From contig JACATO010000046.1 in the NCBI GenBank assembly GCA_018389105.1, positions 124,001 to 188,000 of the forward strand: a DNA stretch of 64,000 nt, read 5' to 3'. A program made the translations under genes and the position numbers. Each line of letters starts with the position of its first letter. Within the stretch, counting starts at the first letter, position 1. The stretch comes from Nautilus pompilius (lineage: Eukaryota; Mollusca; Cephalopoda; Nautilida; Nautilidae). Of the stretch, positions 35,725 through 49,500 are shown piece by piece. A model generated the notes under the pieces. It searched no databases. It was not told where the DNA came from and saw only the letters and a program-made list of their open reading frames with translations.

Positions 35725-36672
35725 CAGTATTGGAAATAGTTATGGAAACACAGAGAGGATATGCACCAATGAGTTATTATTGAAAATATGCAAAAACGAA
35801 ATGAATATGTTGTACAGTGCATTAGTATTTGATGTGTGAGCCCATCAACCCTTTTATGTTCCAGATATTTTTCCAGCACATTAGCTCTATACTTAATATC
35901 ATTATCGTGTTGGAAGATGAATTCCCCACCCAATGAATTGTCTTCCTAAGGGGATGATATGATGGATGACAACCTACCTGTACCTGTCAGCAGTCGGTTT
36001 ACCTTTATGAAAATGTCCCACACCCTTGGCCGATGTGCAGTCTCCCACTCATGTTGACTCACCCCATGCTTCACTGTAGCTGTTGTGCACCGACTATTAC
36101 ACCACTCCTCCCAGTAAACTGGCTGTTAGGGGGTTTTCAAGCACCTACACTCTATTGAGACCACTTCACACTAATGTGTATCTTACTTTTCTTGAAGAAA
36201 CATTAACACCTGTACATGCAGATACGTCATTGGCAAGATCTCTACCGTTTCATTGTCTATCATGTAGAGGACATCCCTGAGGTAATTAACATCACTTCTG
36301 AGAGTTTGCTTTTTCTTTCTTGACTGCATCTATTGTCAGCAGTACCAGTTTTGCATCTCTTCCTCAGTATTGCGTACAGCTGCTTCGGAAACGTGAAGTT
36401 GGACTGCAATCTGCCGCACAAAGTATCCTTCACTAGCTGGGATAGGAGCCACAGTGTTCACCACACTACAATGATATCACTGCCTATGCTTTTATAGTCG
36501 TTTTGTAGGTGTGGCACCTTCTGATCGCTTGAATGGCAACCAGTCTCAGCGCACCATCGACACACGACTGTGCTGTGAAGCATTTCATTTTAACACACGA
36601 GATGTGATTCTGTCACGTGTGATTTGTATTTATACCTGGTTTTTCCTGTTCCCATAATTATTTCCAATACTG
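35725..36672 (-). mobile_element. Tc1-like transposon with terminal inverted repeats, decayed
   Basis: Ends are CAGTATTGGAAATAGTTATG at 35725 and the complement of the same sequence (with one change) ending at 36672; TA follows the right end and TG stands where TA is expected on the left. On the minus strand it reads an N-terminal helix-turn-helix piece (about 36330-36420: RQIAVQLHVSEAAVRNTEEE) and a catalytic-domain piece (35814-35933: EFIFQHDNDIKYRANVLEKY), in which HDND matches the Tc1 QQDND box. At 948 bp it is shorter than a full Tc1 copy and contains stops. It is a different family from the copy at 16364. Confidence 0.88.
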
Positions 36673-38399
36673 TATGCTAGAAATTAATACTATGGTAGTT
36701 TGTTCTTTTAAAAAATGTGAAATCTGCTTTACAAAGTCAACTTTGTATCCATTCAGAAAAAGTCAATCAAGAACATTGTTACATTAAGGGTACTCTAGCA
36801 TTTCTCTTTCACAGCACATAGCCAGTTCTTCTTTGTAAGTATGCTACAAACAGGTTCCACTGTAATAATGAAAGGTAGACGTCCTTAACATCATCATCAT
36901 GCATAGATATTATTTAGAACATTGACATGTCATACATAGGCTGCCTGTGATGCAGACCTTTCTGTTGTTTTGGAATGTTAAGTTATTAGTCATTCTTTAA
37001 ATTAGAATTAGCTAGGATATCAAGAACAAAGGAGGAAAACCTAATTTCCAGATCATGATAGTGAGGTAGTGTGTTTTGGTCATTAAAAGAAAAATTTTTT
37101 AAAATTTTTTACTTGTTTCAAAGTTTGTAATAACATCTTCTTGCTTTATTCTCTCTCTCTCTCTCTCTCTGACCTTGACCTGAAGGAAAATTGGTGGAAG
37201 AAGCAGACTTTATTAATTGAACTGTGGTGAGATAATGATGCATAATTCTTGTATAATCATGTTACGCGAACTGTGCCTGTCTGACACAGATTCGACGATA
37301 TACCTGTGTATCTATGTGCCTGCCCTGGTGCTCGATCCGATGAAGCCTGCATCATATTTGCTGCTACAGCTGCTGACAAGATGATGATGACGATGCCGTC
37401 TTTGACGACAACTAAAGATTATTTTTATTTGTTCGCAATAGCTAGTCCAGACTTCAACAGCCAGGCAGAACGAATTACATCTAAGCAAGGAGAATTCTGT
37501 ACCGTGTGTTGAAATTCATTATCACATGGCAGCATGAAGACGTAATTATGGTAACATTATTATTAAATTTCCTTTTTTTTTTTTTGCTAATACTGTCAGA
37601 ACTGTTAAATCGGGAGAGCTATAACTTTTATATCTTTCCCTTTTGATTACCGTCCTATTTATATATAAAAAAGATTAAATTATATATATATATGTATCTC
37701 TCTCTATATATATACACATGTGTGGTACCATTTGTCAGTAGACACAATGTCGGGTTAGCCTTAATACTGAGAAAAGAAGGAAAAAAAGATCTTGGCCACA
37801 TTTGTAATTGCTCTGTTGCCTAGCATAAAAAGTGGGTGTAAGGCAAAGGGTCCATCCTGGCTCCTGTACTATTTATTCTTAAGGACCAAGGCTCAACCAG
37901 TTGTTATTATTACCTTTTTCTTTTGTCTGTAAATCCTTGCAGTTTTCATTTTTGTGATGTAGGCTTGGCGAAGTGTTTACCAGTACATATCCATTCTGTG
38001 TAACTAAGAAAACAAACAGATTGACGCACACGTTATTTCACTGCATCAGTCGGCCATTTCACCCCCCCCCCTCCCTCCCTCCCTGCTTTTTTATTTTGTT
38101 TCTTGGATTTTTTTTTTTTTTTATAAAAAAAGAAAAAAGTTCTGTTTGCTTAGGTTTTGTTTTTACTTAAAAAGAAATGTTTCCTTTTCTCTCTCCCTTC
38201 CCGCTGACCTGACCCCCGCTTGCATCGATTGTACACCAACTCGAATTGCAGGTGCACCTGAGCACTCAGCCCACCAGGTGTTATGAAGAGACTCCGGCAG
38301 GTCTGTGCCGGAATTGTAAATGGATGCGGAGATGGGATGGCCTAAGAAAGGAAAATGTGTATAAATGGTGATGTGTTGTGTGTTGGAGTATAATTGGAC

Positions 38400-38441
38400 A
38401 AGGAAGATGAAGATGAAGATGATGGTGATGGTGGTGGTGGT
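38400..38441. repeat. GATGAA/GGTGAT short tandem repeat
   Basis: Purine/T-rich imperfect hexamer array (GAAGAT x3, then GGTGAT and GGTGGT units). Confidence 0.85.
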
Positions 38442-41400
38442 TAGTGCTGTTGTCTGTCTTTGCTGTTAGCATTGGAAATGTTTTTCCAAGATTTTGTTTT
38501 TTTTTGTTGTGTTTTTTTTTTTTTCATTTTCAGCATCAGCTTCGTTAGTTCACGTAAGAACAGCAGCGACAGGCGGCGGTTCTGGGTCAGAATGAACCGT
38601 ATTGTAAATAGCGTCAGCGGATTTTTGTGAACAAAGGTCGTCGTCCCGTGGCGCACTGACCCCCCCCCCTTAGTGGCGAGACTCGGTCGATTGGTGTATG
38701 TATGCAGAAGAGGAGATGCGGTCCGTCTCTACCCTCCTCCTCCTCCCCCCCCCCCACACAGAGAGATCCTTGGAGGTTAGAATCTCGTTGTTTCTGAGAG
38801 TTTACTTTATTTTTTGTTATGTAATGTGTTGGTTGGCTGGTCTTCACAGACTCCGTTTTGTACGACCTTGCTTTGCTTGATTGCTGTTGCCGTTTGCAAG
38901 TGAGTCTTAGAACTTTGCCAGATTATCATTTTTATTTATTCTTTGATTTGTTTTTTTTTTCCTTTTAATCTTTGTCTTAAACATTCCATTTTTCTCTGTG
39001 AAGTCTTACATGGCGGAAGTTGTGCAATCCTACCAGTATAATGATGTATTTTCAAGTGCCTTTTGACAATATCAGTTTCGTGGTGAGTCGTTTGTTCATT
39101 TCATTCTGCATTACTCCTTCCTTCAAACGTCTCCTCTCTCCGAGTATCTCATGTCTTTGTCCTGATGTTTTGACAGAGTATATTTGCTCCCAGCAACCAC
39201 AACTTCGGGCAAAGTCACATCCCGAGTTATTTCTAACAGCAGTTCCATCTAAGACAACTTGTTTAGTTTGTTTGTTCATTTTAAAGAGCCTGGCAGTGTC
39301 ACAGACTCCTAACTGTGGAAAGCAGAGATGTCCACCATCAACCCTATTTTCTACCACCGTGACATCTTTAAAAAGACTACCCAGCTGATTTTTCAGACAT
39401 GTAGCGCCCTCACTGCACTTATCTAACGTGAGAAAAGATGGCACCCTAGCAATAGTGATTAATCTATAATACAGTAGACTTCCCTTTAATTATTTCTCTT
39501 TTTCTTTGTTTTATTCTGGACATATTGTAAAATTAGAACTAATACGTCCTCCGAAATTTCTTGAAGTCATGTCTGACGCTAACGTCAGGGTGGATGAGTT
39601 AGAACTAAGAAATGTCAGAAGATTTGATAAAGAATAAAATAGATTCTAAATTTTGCTGGCTCTACCCTAAATTTGAGGTTAGGTTATATTTAAATATGCG
39701 AAATAGAACCAGAAAACATTTGTTACTAAAGATCCATGGCGATGTACCTGTTCACCCCTCCCACCCTCCTATAAAAGTCACTATCTTTGTAAACAGCGTT
39801 TTTCTTTCTATGGGCTGCTTAAGAGAGAAATTCTGAAATAAGCTCTTTGTAGACCCGGGCTACACATTCATACTCCGCCTTGAAAAGAAAACTGTCCGTG
39901 ATGCATTAACATAAGATGGTATATTAATAATGACAGTAGTGCCAAAGGGTTAAAAACAGTTTTAAAAAAGAGCTTATGTAATTACATAGTTTGTATAATA
40001 CAACCAAAGTCAATACTTCTAAAAAATTTTACAATGGCTAGAATATTTCTATTCTCTCTCCCACACCCTGATTATTAATATAATTAAAAACGATACCTTA
40101 GAGGAGGAATGCAATAAGCAAAATGTCCAGGGCACTTTGCATCTCTCAGAATGTTGGTCTTCCATTCAATTTATTTCACGCTTCTATTTCAAATCACTGA
40201 ATGATTCAGAATTCACAAACAAAAACAAACCTAGTGTAGGGTTAAACATTAATCACTGGTTAACTTGGATTTCTAGCCTTTGTTTAAGAATAATTTCAAA
40301 TATTTTTCTTTGACGAACATTTTAGCATAGAGTTTTTTCCTTATTCCCCCCTTCGTACTCCATGTGTGAGATGTAAGCTAGAAGTTTAGCTAATTTCCAC
40401 TTGCAGGTTTACATAGAGACTACTGTCCACTGCCAATAGCTACTCAGCTATGCAGTTGTTCCAGGTTTGTTTGTTTTTTTTAAATTGTAGCTGTTTCCTA
40501 GAAAAGTCACTTAAAGATCAGGCCACACCATTTACACCTGTCTCTGAAGCAGACAGTCTGTGTAGTTCCCTCCCTTAACTCTGCCCACATTTAAACATCA
40601 GTCACCTCTGAAGCAAAAGTCATGCTTTCTGATAAAAAACTTCCTTCCCCTTTGACTGTTGTCTATATATTCTTAAGTTATCTCATGTGACAGATGCTAA
40701 TAAAGCTCCAAACCATTAATTACTATCATCTGAACAAAATGTATTTGTAAAATTAATAATATAGTATATTTCCTTTAATCTGGCAGGTACCGGATCACAC
40801 AGGGGTCGGACTAGGTAATAATGTGTCTGTTTATATCCACATAGTTAAATAATAGGCATAATTTACCTGAATACAGGGAATCACAATAACAATAACTCAC
40901 CCGTAATAGGACTAGGACTAAAGACAAAGTAGCTGCACCGTGGCACTAATGGTAACAAAACTCTCTTCCTCTCCATTCCACGGCTGGTTGACATTATAGA
41001 ATAATTCAGAGAGAAGAATTTTTTTTAGAGAAATAATATAGTTTTCACAAAGCATTAAATATCCAGACACATGCACCCAGCGAGCACGGGAAGGTTCACA
41101 GAGCCACACAGTGGTGGTAAATTACACTAGTCCAGCCTGGTGCTAGATTAAATGAATTTTACCGTATCCTACATTATCAATGTAGACATTGCATACACTT
41201 GAAATATACGGGTCATTCTCCTTCCCTAACAACTTTAACAGTTGTCGGCTCGGTGAAGAAAATACTGGTGCAGTAACCATGGCATTTCCCAAGTCTCTGC
41301 ATGAAGGTAAAATCCCAGATTAAGCAAGCAAACTAGTTTTTAGGATCCGTAACTCAAAATAACTAGTCACATCTTTTACAGAGGTTATCCAAATTAATTC

Positions 41401-43639
41401 CAGCCGCCTCAGTATCTGGAACTGTGTAAGGATGGTGCACCAGACTTCTTTGATTGAGAAACATACTTTCTAAAATCACAGTCTCAGTCAGTTTCTTCCT
41501 AATGAATCTTCCCAGTCAGATTGGCTGGCAGCCATGAATACGGCAACAGATCGGAATTTACGTATGAGAACTGGCAGAGAAGTGATAGCTAGGATGAGAT
41601 TGAAGGTGTCAGTCTTCTCAGTCTGTCTGTCTGGTTCTGCCAACTTTGGTTACTTCCCGAATTAAAGGAGACCCAATTGTTTCGGTGCTTCTCTTCCTTC
41701 TCATGCTTGGAGGATACCTATTTTTCTCCATCCTTCCAAAAACTACACTCCCTTCACCTTGGAGTTTCTCTTGTATTGTCAATTAAGAGTTGGTAGTAAT
41801 AATTTCATGGAAAAAAAATAATCGAGAGTTTTAGGATTTTGTTTATTATTATTACTTTTTCATAGAAAGATTTGGGGACAGAAAAAGGGGGTGGGAGGAC
41901 CTTATTCCAGTAAGAAAACGTCTGAATACTTATGAAATTGCCACTAAGTTTTCTTCAAAACCAACAAGAGCAAGCAGCTAATTGACTCATCAGCGAAGAG
42001 CACATGCAAAAGTTAGTCATTCTGATGTGAAAAGCCGTTAAAGTGTTCGCAAGATTCCACCATCAGCAACCCAGAGAACACCTGTGGTCTCAACAGCAAG
42101 GGATGAAGCAGCGCACTGTATGTTTATTAACGTTCTTACAGAGTTTTGATTAGCAAGTATTTCACAGGTGCTTCGGGCGATTTGCCACAAAAACTTGCAC
42201 ATTTTTTTCCACCTATGCTGGCTGGCATTCAAAAGAAACCCAGGGGCCTGATGCCGCTATTTCAGCCCTGAGGATGGGGATCGGTAGCTTCTGTTGATGA
42301 AGAACTTGGCCTGTGTCGTGTGCTAGTCTCTAGAGCTGTGTCCTGCTTAGTAGCAGAAGGATGTAGATTGGGTTTGACTGATGAACATGCAAAAAATAAA
42401 TCCCACCTGGAATGTCTGAAAAGGAAATTATCGAGATGACAGGTTACCTGTTGTTGTTGATGAATTACGGCTACTTCAAATAGTTTACTTGGTTTCTAAT
42501 TACAAAGGGTTGGAGAAGATGAAAAAAAAAGGAAAGAATTGAGCAAAGTTATTTAGTTTTGGTGGTCAAGGATTCATTTGACACTTCACAGCTCTTTCAC
42601 ATCAGCTTGGTCTGCCTTTTGTTTTATATTATTTTTGTAAATCTCCCAAGTTTGCAAACTGTCTGGTGAAAGCCGCTTGCGTTCGCTAGATCAGGTGTTT
42701 CTAAACCAATGCAGACTTTAGAAAACTAGTGCCCGTCAAATTGATGATTCTCTTTCATGTTTCAGATGTGTGTGGTGAATGAAGAACTGAACCTTTTACT
42801 TAATCCAGCCTTAAAAAGCCAACTCTGTAATTCCTGAAGAGCAGAAGCACGGAGCTGGAAGGGCTGTGCCATCCATGTATTGCTCCAAACCCCATATTAA
42901 CATTTGCAGCAAATTCAATACGTACTAACTGGTGGTGCTGGGTGGGTTAGGTAGTACAGGGTTAAAAAAGCAAGTAACAGAAAAGCTCAGCCAATTAAGT
43001 TGTCTCCCGTTTGATCAGAACTGCCTACCCAGGCATGGAACACTCCCGTTCACCGACTGCACAGGTAAGTTACATGTGCGTGCCTGGTATTTAACTTTAT
43101 GCCATGATATTTGAAGAAAAATCTAGTCAACTACTCAAAAAAAATTTTACCTTGAAACTCCTCAGAATCTCTCATTTTTAATACTGAAGCTGCTATAGAA
43201 TGGTGAGCTTTTCCGCCTAGCTTTCCTTGTGAACGGGATATTTGTCTGCGGGTGGAGTTGTTCTGTAGCAAAACCTTTTTAAAAAAGCCAATTTATTTTT
43301 TCACATGTCGCTGCATTGGTTTAAAACCACCTTTATTTGGTAATCTTCCGTAATTACGCTAGAAATAAATGATACAAAATTTGAAATCTGTTTCAGCTTT
43401 AAGATTGTGAACTTGCCAAATGAACGAGAGTTGGAAATTACCTTAGTCAGACTCCTTTCCCTGCCTGACACCTACAGCTGTTTATTTACACATTAGCCAA
43501 TGTTTCTATCTATCTTCCTGACTACTGACAGTAAGTAAATGAATGTTACCGATAAATTGGCATTTATCTGAAATTACTGTAGTATTTATGAAAAACTTAC
43601 CTGTATATTGTTATTGGTTTCTTCCTGTTTGTTCTGTTT

Positions 43640-43665
43640 GTATTTATTTATTTATTTATTTATTT
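43640..43665. repeat. (TATT)n microsatellite
   Basis: About six TATT units. Confidence 0.95.
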
Positions 43666-45459
43666 GGATGCCTAAATATGAATATCAGATTCAGTATTTT
43701 TAATAAATACAAATGACACTAAGTGAAAATTGCTGCAGACTTACAAATGCATTACTATGGATGTTCAGATGAAACCTGACCAGATTCCATTTACAGCGAT
43801 GCTATTTTAGATGGTCTTTTTTTTTCCCCATTGTCCTTTGTAAGTAGGAATAACCATTGAGCATACTTCATTTTAACTACTGAATCAGTGCTGGTCTTGA
43901 AGACAAAGTAATAGGAGCAGGCTAGCTGCTCGCCGCCAGTTCCCTTAAGTATGGATGTACCTGACCAGGTGCCATTTGATTAATGCTGCGTAACATTGAG
44001 CAATTCCAGGGTTATGTTTTACTGGCGATTGCTGTAGCATTTATTTTAGGCGATAAAAAGTCCAAATTAGTAAATCTAATAATCAATAGAGAAGCTTCCA
44101 TTTTCTTTTCCACGTCATCTCTTCGGAAGTTTTGCTCTAGTAAATCAACCACCTAACAGAATGACGTTTGCATTATCATTAGGCCAGACTGACACATCTG
44201 TTGATCCTGGATCTGATATTCATATAAGTGCTTTTTTTGTATGCTAAACATACTTGGGTTTGTAAAAGTTCTAATTTTAGTTTTGTATAAATAGTTCCTC
44301 AAACTGTTTTTCTCAGAAACTGCTGTTAGAGGAGGAAGTTACTTTCACCTACAAAGACACGGTTCATATTTACTCACTCAGGATAAAATCAGAGATATAC
44401 ACGATTGCCTCCCTTGCCATAAATTTATATACTTAGTGGGGGGATGGGTAGATGATTATAGTTGTGTATGTGTATATTTATTGTCCAGGAGGTATTGAAG
44501 ACATGCTAAACACTCCAACTATTTCTCACACCACACACATGAGGATATTGGTGGAATCTTTCTTAATAGGTGAAGATAGCATCTCCACTGGTCACACAAC
44601 AACTGAACGGCTGTCTGCCCGTTCTTAAGCTCGTGTTTTACAAGACAGCAGTTTCCGACGACAAACAGCCACGTGGAACCGCGAGGGTTAACGTTGCATG
44701 AAAACTGTCTAATCTAGTCAAAAAAAAAAACAACAACCACCAGCCTCTGGTAAGACCAGCTAGTGATATCTAATCGATGGACCATTGTTGTTGTATTGGT
44801 GCGCCTTTTTGTTTGTATTTTTTTCTTTTCTTCTAGCTGCAGCGTGTTATGATTTTTTTTTTTTAACTGTGGATTATCATCATTATTTAAGTTACTTGTT
44901 GGGAACTATATTACACTCGTTGTCTAATTTGAAATTTTTCTTTTGTTGTTGTTGTTCTTGTTTGCATAAGGAAATTTAGATTTAAAAAAGAAGGGTGTTC
45001 ACCTCCAAACACCTGGGTTTCTATAACCTGGCATCATTTAGAATGCACCAGATAAATCTCTTAAATGGTAGTCCATTATCTTTTCTCCTTGCTACGGTGA
45101 ACAACATGGTTACAGCCGAGTCTGTGATTAATCAGGACTCATTCAAAGAATCCCGCTATCTCACCTGTTTCAACCTGTGAGATGGCGGGAGTTCGAAATC
45201 TTAATCGATGCATTGCCTCCAATCTGAAACAAGTTTGTTGCAATTACTAACCCTCTCCAGAGGGGAGGGGAAAGTTTCAACTATAGGGAAAGGGTTAATG
45301 TTAATCACCCTCCTCTTGTTTTTTTGCTCCTGGAGGAAAATATAAACAAGCATAAGATAAAACCAATGTTAGGAGAAAGATTTTGGGAGGGGTTTGATCA
45401 GCTAGCATGTAACCAGGTCATTGAGAGGTGATAGTATCCTTCTCAGTGCATATTTTGGT

Positions 45460-45481
45460 AAACACACACACACACACACAA
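45460..45481. repeat. (CA)n microsatellite
   Basis: About ten CA units downstream of the NCAPH stop codon, possibly in its 3' UTR. Confidence 0.9.
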
Positions 45482-46497
45482 ACATACCTGAGCAGCTTTG
45501 AGCCTGAAACATTCCATTGTATAATTGTACAGCAGCCCGACTGCAAAATAAAAAAATACAGGTGGCCGGTCGCTTGACCTGGTAACATACTGCTGCAATT
45601 TCTGTAGGGGCCTTTGTTTTATCTAAGAAAAACAAAACAAAACAAAAAAAAAAAAAATAACCTGAACAAACATCATACTTTCTGCTTTCCTTCTTAACGG
45701 TGGTCTTTAATTTGTACATTTATCAAATAAAATATTTTGACACATATATATATATACACATCGCCTTCTGTTTTTCTTCTTGTGGCATTGGCTTGGATTT
45801 AGGTGAGTCACAGCCTTCAAGGACAACGGTGGAACAGCTGACCTGGCAAGCTGCCCGGTTTACTGATGAATACCCACCCACCATCCTCTGCAGTCCAAAG
45901 ACAGCTGTGTATGCATTTAGGAGACAAAGATGCATTCTTACAGCTTCTTGTCAAAGTCAAACCTCATCAAGTACAGGTGGGGGAGGGCCGGTGGTTTGCT
46001 CTGTTACTCGAACCTTGTAACCAGCCTGCAGCTGGATGGAGGCGAAGAGTGCAACGATGGCCACCCTCTCTCAGTAAATTGCTGACAGAAGTTGGGGAAA
46101 AATACACTGTCCACAGGAGACCAGAATATCTTTGTTTCCAGTTACTATAACAACCGATAATGTATAAAGTCAAATCAGTTGTCTTGGCCCTCAGTAATTT
46201 TGTTTTTTAAATTATTATTAAACACACTAACTTCTATTAGAGGGAGGTGTTGTGTCTTTAAGCCAAAGTCACTGGGATAATCTACAGGTATGGGAGGAGG
46301 AATCCCACTCCCCAAGGTACGTGCTCGTAGCTATAAACTATGAATATGCAGATACACAGGAAAAAATTCCAAGTTTACAGGAAAGATTGCTTAAATGTGT
46401 ACAATGTTTAAACAGACAGCAGTAGTAATGAGTCCAAGTTCTGTCCCCTGGTTCGTTCTTCCATCCAAATTAAAAGAAAGTATCTCCTCTGTCGGAC

Positions 46498-46551
46498 TCA
46501 GGGCTGGAAGATTTCTAGATCACCAAGATCACAATTAATGATTTCTAGACC
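46498..46551 (-). CDS. NCAPH: NCAPH last coding exon, residues 686-702
   Basis: Acceptor CTCTTTCAG in phase 0, then [17 protein letters not shown] and TGA at 46500-46498. The pattern resembles the human end NLKLEGTEDLSDVLVRQ in length and in the L-E ... D-L-x-D-[LV] order. It is short, but the phase, acceptor and position agree. No convincing polyadenylation signal was found close downstream. Confidence 0.85.
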   Translation of the reverse strand, partial: GLEIINCDLGDLEIFQP

Positions 46552-49500
46552 CTGAAAGAGAATAGAACTAGCATGAGCAATTAAGGCAAAAGAACAAGAT
46601 GTCAGGTTTTGAAGAGACCTAAAAATTTTTATCATTAAGGACAGACATAAGCAGGACTGGCGGAGTTATGTTATCAGCACCGATAAGTGAAAAAAAGAAG
46701 CAAAATTCGAGGGGCTTCACTTGTACTCACTCTTTCGTTGGCTAAATGCAGAAGACACACAAAAGCAACAGGCACACTGAGATTCTTGGCTGTGCGAGAT
46801 GACACCTTCCTTGGAAGCTCTTCAACGAGATTTTTGAAATGTACCTTGCCATTTAATTTTCCCACTTTCTTGCCGTCGTGAGCTGCCGTAGCATCTCTGT
46901 TTCCCTGAAATTACAAGCAGCCCATGACTACAAACTAATCCCTGGCTGAACTAGCAGGGTGCAAACACTACGAGTTTCTCTAAATGTCTTGGAAATTAGA
47001 ATTTCTTACCCTTGTTGTTTTGAGGGTGAGCAAGAGGTTACAAAAAAAATAGTAGTAACCAGATTTCTAATCGCAGGATATAAATGTGAGAGAGAGAAGC
47101 TGGGGAGGTCATAGAAGAAAATCGTGGAGAATGGAATGCTTAAGAGAAATGCAATGTTAGGAAAACAACCGATGCCGAAGTCTGGAAGTCTAGTTCCTTA
47201 ATTTAGATTAACTTATCTGAAGCTTCAGCAACAGACATTAATAGATCTATTGTCGGGCTGGTTACACATTATACAGAAGAAAAGGGGACACTGGGAAAGG
47301 TTCTGTTATATTTAAACAAGTATTTGTGCTCCACAGGGTTTACTCCTGAGAATGAATTTTGATGAAGCCAGTTGGAGTGGAAAGTGAATTCTGGTACAAA
47401 TGATAATCTGACAATAGGTATTCTATGAGGCTGTAATAGTGGAAATAACAGAAAACCATGTGGCATATTAACAGAGTTATCCAATTACGGATTTTAATTG
47501 AAGGCTACTGATAATTCTGTACATTTTTATCACAATTTCTGGTCATACAAGAGGAAATGGATTATTAACTGTAAAAAAACCCACCCATAATGTAAAAACA
47601 GCAAGGTTACCATGATAATTTAAACAAAAAGCCAAATTGTATAGAATAACTAAGAGTAATAACATCAAATATGATACGATACCCTATAGAACATTTTCAA
47701 AAAGATTGTACTAGAGCAGGTAAAACTGAACCAACTATGAGAGATGGTTGGCCAGTCATAGTGATTGGAAATTCTTTTATTCAAGTGATAAAATGGATCT
47801 ATTGGAAATCTTTATTTTCTGGTACTTTCACCTTAGAAAACTAATTTAATGTACCAGAAGAGAAGCAAACTTGTGACAAACATAGTAGTAATATAATAGT
47901 CATTACAGAGAATGATTCTGAGACAACTTTGTCACTTAAATATGACCAAGCAGCAGGGCCTGATAATACATTGTCTCCCACAGATTTGTGATAGGATTTT
48001 GAAATTTGCAGGGTAGCTGAATGCCTTGAGTTTGAAGAATACTGGTACTGAATCTTAGTAATGATAGATGTCTCTAAAATGGCAATATACCAGGCAGAAA
48101 TGAGATGTCTTTTGACAAACACCATACCTGAGCATGGTTTGAAGACAGGGTTGCAGGTCTTTCTTAGATCTTCAACCCAAGCACAACTCCAGATGCAAAT
48201 TGCTGAAACCTGAACTTATTGAAGAGTACACATCACCTATACTTGAGTATTTGGCCAGACATATCATCTGACTACACTTTATGAAGTGCTTTATTTATAT
48301 TGAACAGAGAGAATTTCTTACATGCTACACCCTCTAGTCAAGACAGCAGAGATGGTGTCAGATTGTTCTTTGGTTCAAACCAGTGATGGTAGCTCGAGAA
48401 GCTTGATGGTTAAGTGTGGATGTAGTGAGTAATGGTACGTTCTTGTGCTTTGTTGTTGAAGAACTTAGAGATCACATTTCAGCACCAGTGGCTCAAACTT
48501 TGTGATAGTATTGACCATTGATCCACAAAAAATGTCAAAATATTTGCCAATCTAGTGACAACTCAGTCCACAAGGGCCTATAATACACCTTTGGTTAAAC
48601 GAAAAAAAATATCACATGATCCACCCATCTTTCAGACAGATACAGTGCACCTCCATAAATAAACATACATATAATTATATTTTTGCTTTGTACATAAACA
48701 TCTGCACCTTAGTCACAAAAAAGTATATGGGTCCATGCAGCCAAAACCTTTGAAGATAGCAGTTACAAGTTAGCATTTCCATCATGTTCTTTCTCACCAG
48801 GGGGTCATTGGAAAAGTTCCAAGCTCAGTTGCATTATCCCTCCATCTGACTTTCACCAAGAAGCTGACTCACGTAACAGAAACAAAGGGAAGGTCAGTTG
48901 AGAATGAAGGAAGGAAAGAAAGAAACCAGGGAAGATGTGTTTAAAGGAAAAAAATTAATTATTGATTTATGGCGTGGCTGCTGTTTCCTAGCATTGGCAC
49001 AGAAGTTGTACACAGATCACGTGCCACGTCCAGAAAAGACCACTGTTGGCACCAGCTCTTCAAATAAAATTTGGCCCTGCCAATACTTACCTTGTCATTA
49101 TCGAAGGATCCTGTCATCAACTCCCACATGGACAGTTTCAGCTTATGCATGTTGAGCCGTTTGGCGGCCTTGGCATAGGAAATATCAATCTTTTCAACCT
49201 GTTTTAAAAAAAAAGTGTATGCAGTCAAACTGTTTATTTAATTCAGAGCTCTTCCAGAGAGAGAATTTACCTACTTGTTAAAATGACCATCACAACATTT
49301 TCCATTAAAAGTTTGTGAAAGGAAGCAAAAGAACAGAAATCTCTTGATAATTTTTTTGAGCTTCTATCTGTGTCAGGTCGAGAGCTCAGATTACATTAGA
49401 GGGTGTTCAAACTCCAACTGTCACAGATGGGGTCTGGCCCCTCTGACCGACTCTTACCTTGTTTGGCAGGGCCACTAGGTTGCTGCCGGCTAGGATGGTG

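Larger units (their letters stand above)
34169..46497. other. intergenic region between two convergent genes, including both 3' UTRs
   Basis: No conserved coding sequence is recognised on either strand across 12.3 kb. It contains a Tc1-like element (35725-36672) and simple repeats at 34904-34934, 37149-37170, 37680-37712, 38400-38441, 43640-43665 and 45460-45481. The GC-richer stretch just after the E93 stop (to about 34510) and the 38170-38900 stretch have no open frame with similarity and could be 3' UTR. Confidence 0.6.

Noticed and set aside
38290-38320. Short hairpin with CCGGCA / TGCCGG stem
   Set aside because: A six-base stem is too short to call an RNA gene or terminator.
46674-46730. 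Read-through C-terminus of NCAPH ([14 protein letters not shown]...)
   Set aside because: It begins exactly at a GTGAGT donor and is not conserved. The exon at 46498-46551 gives a family-like end.
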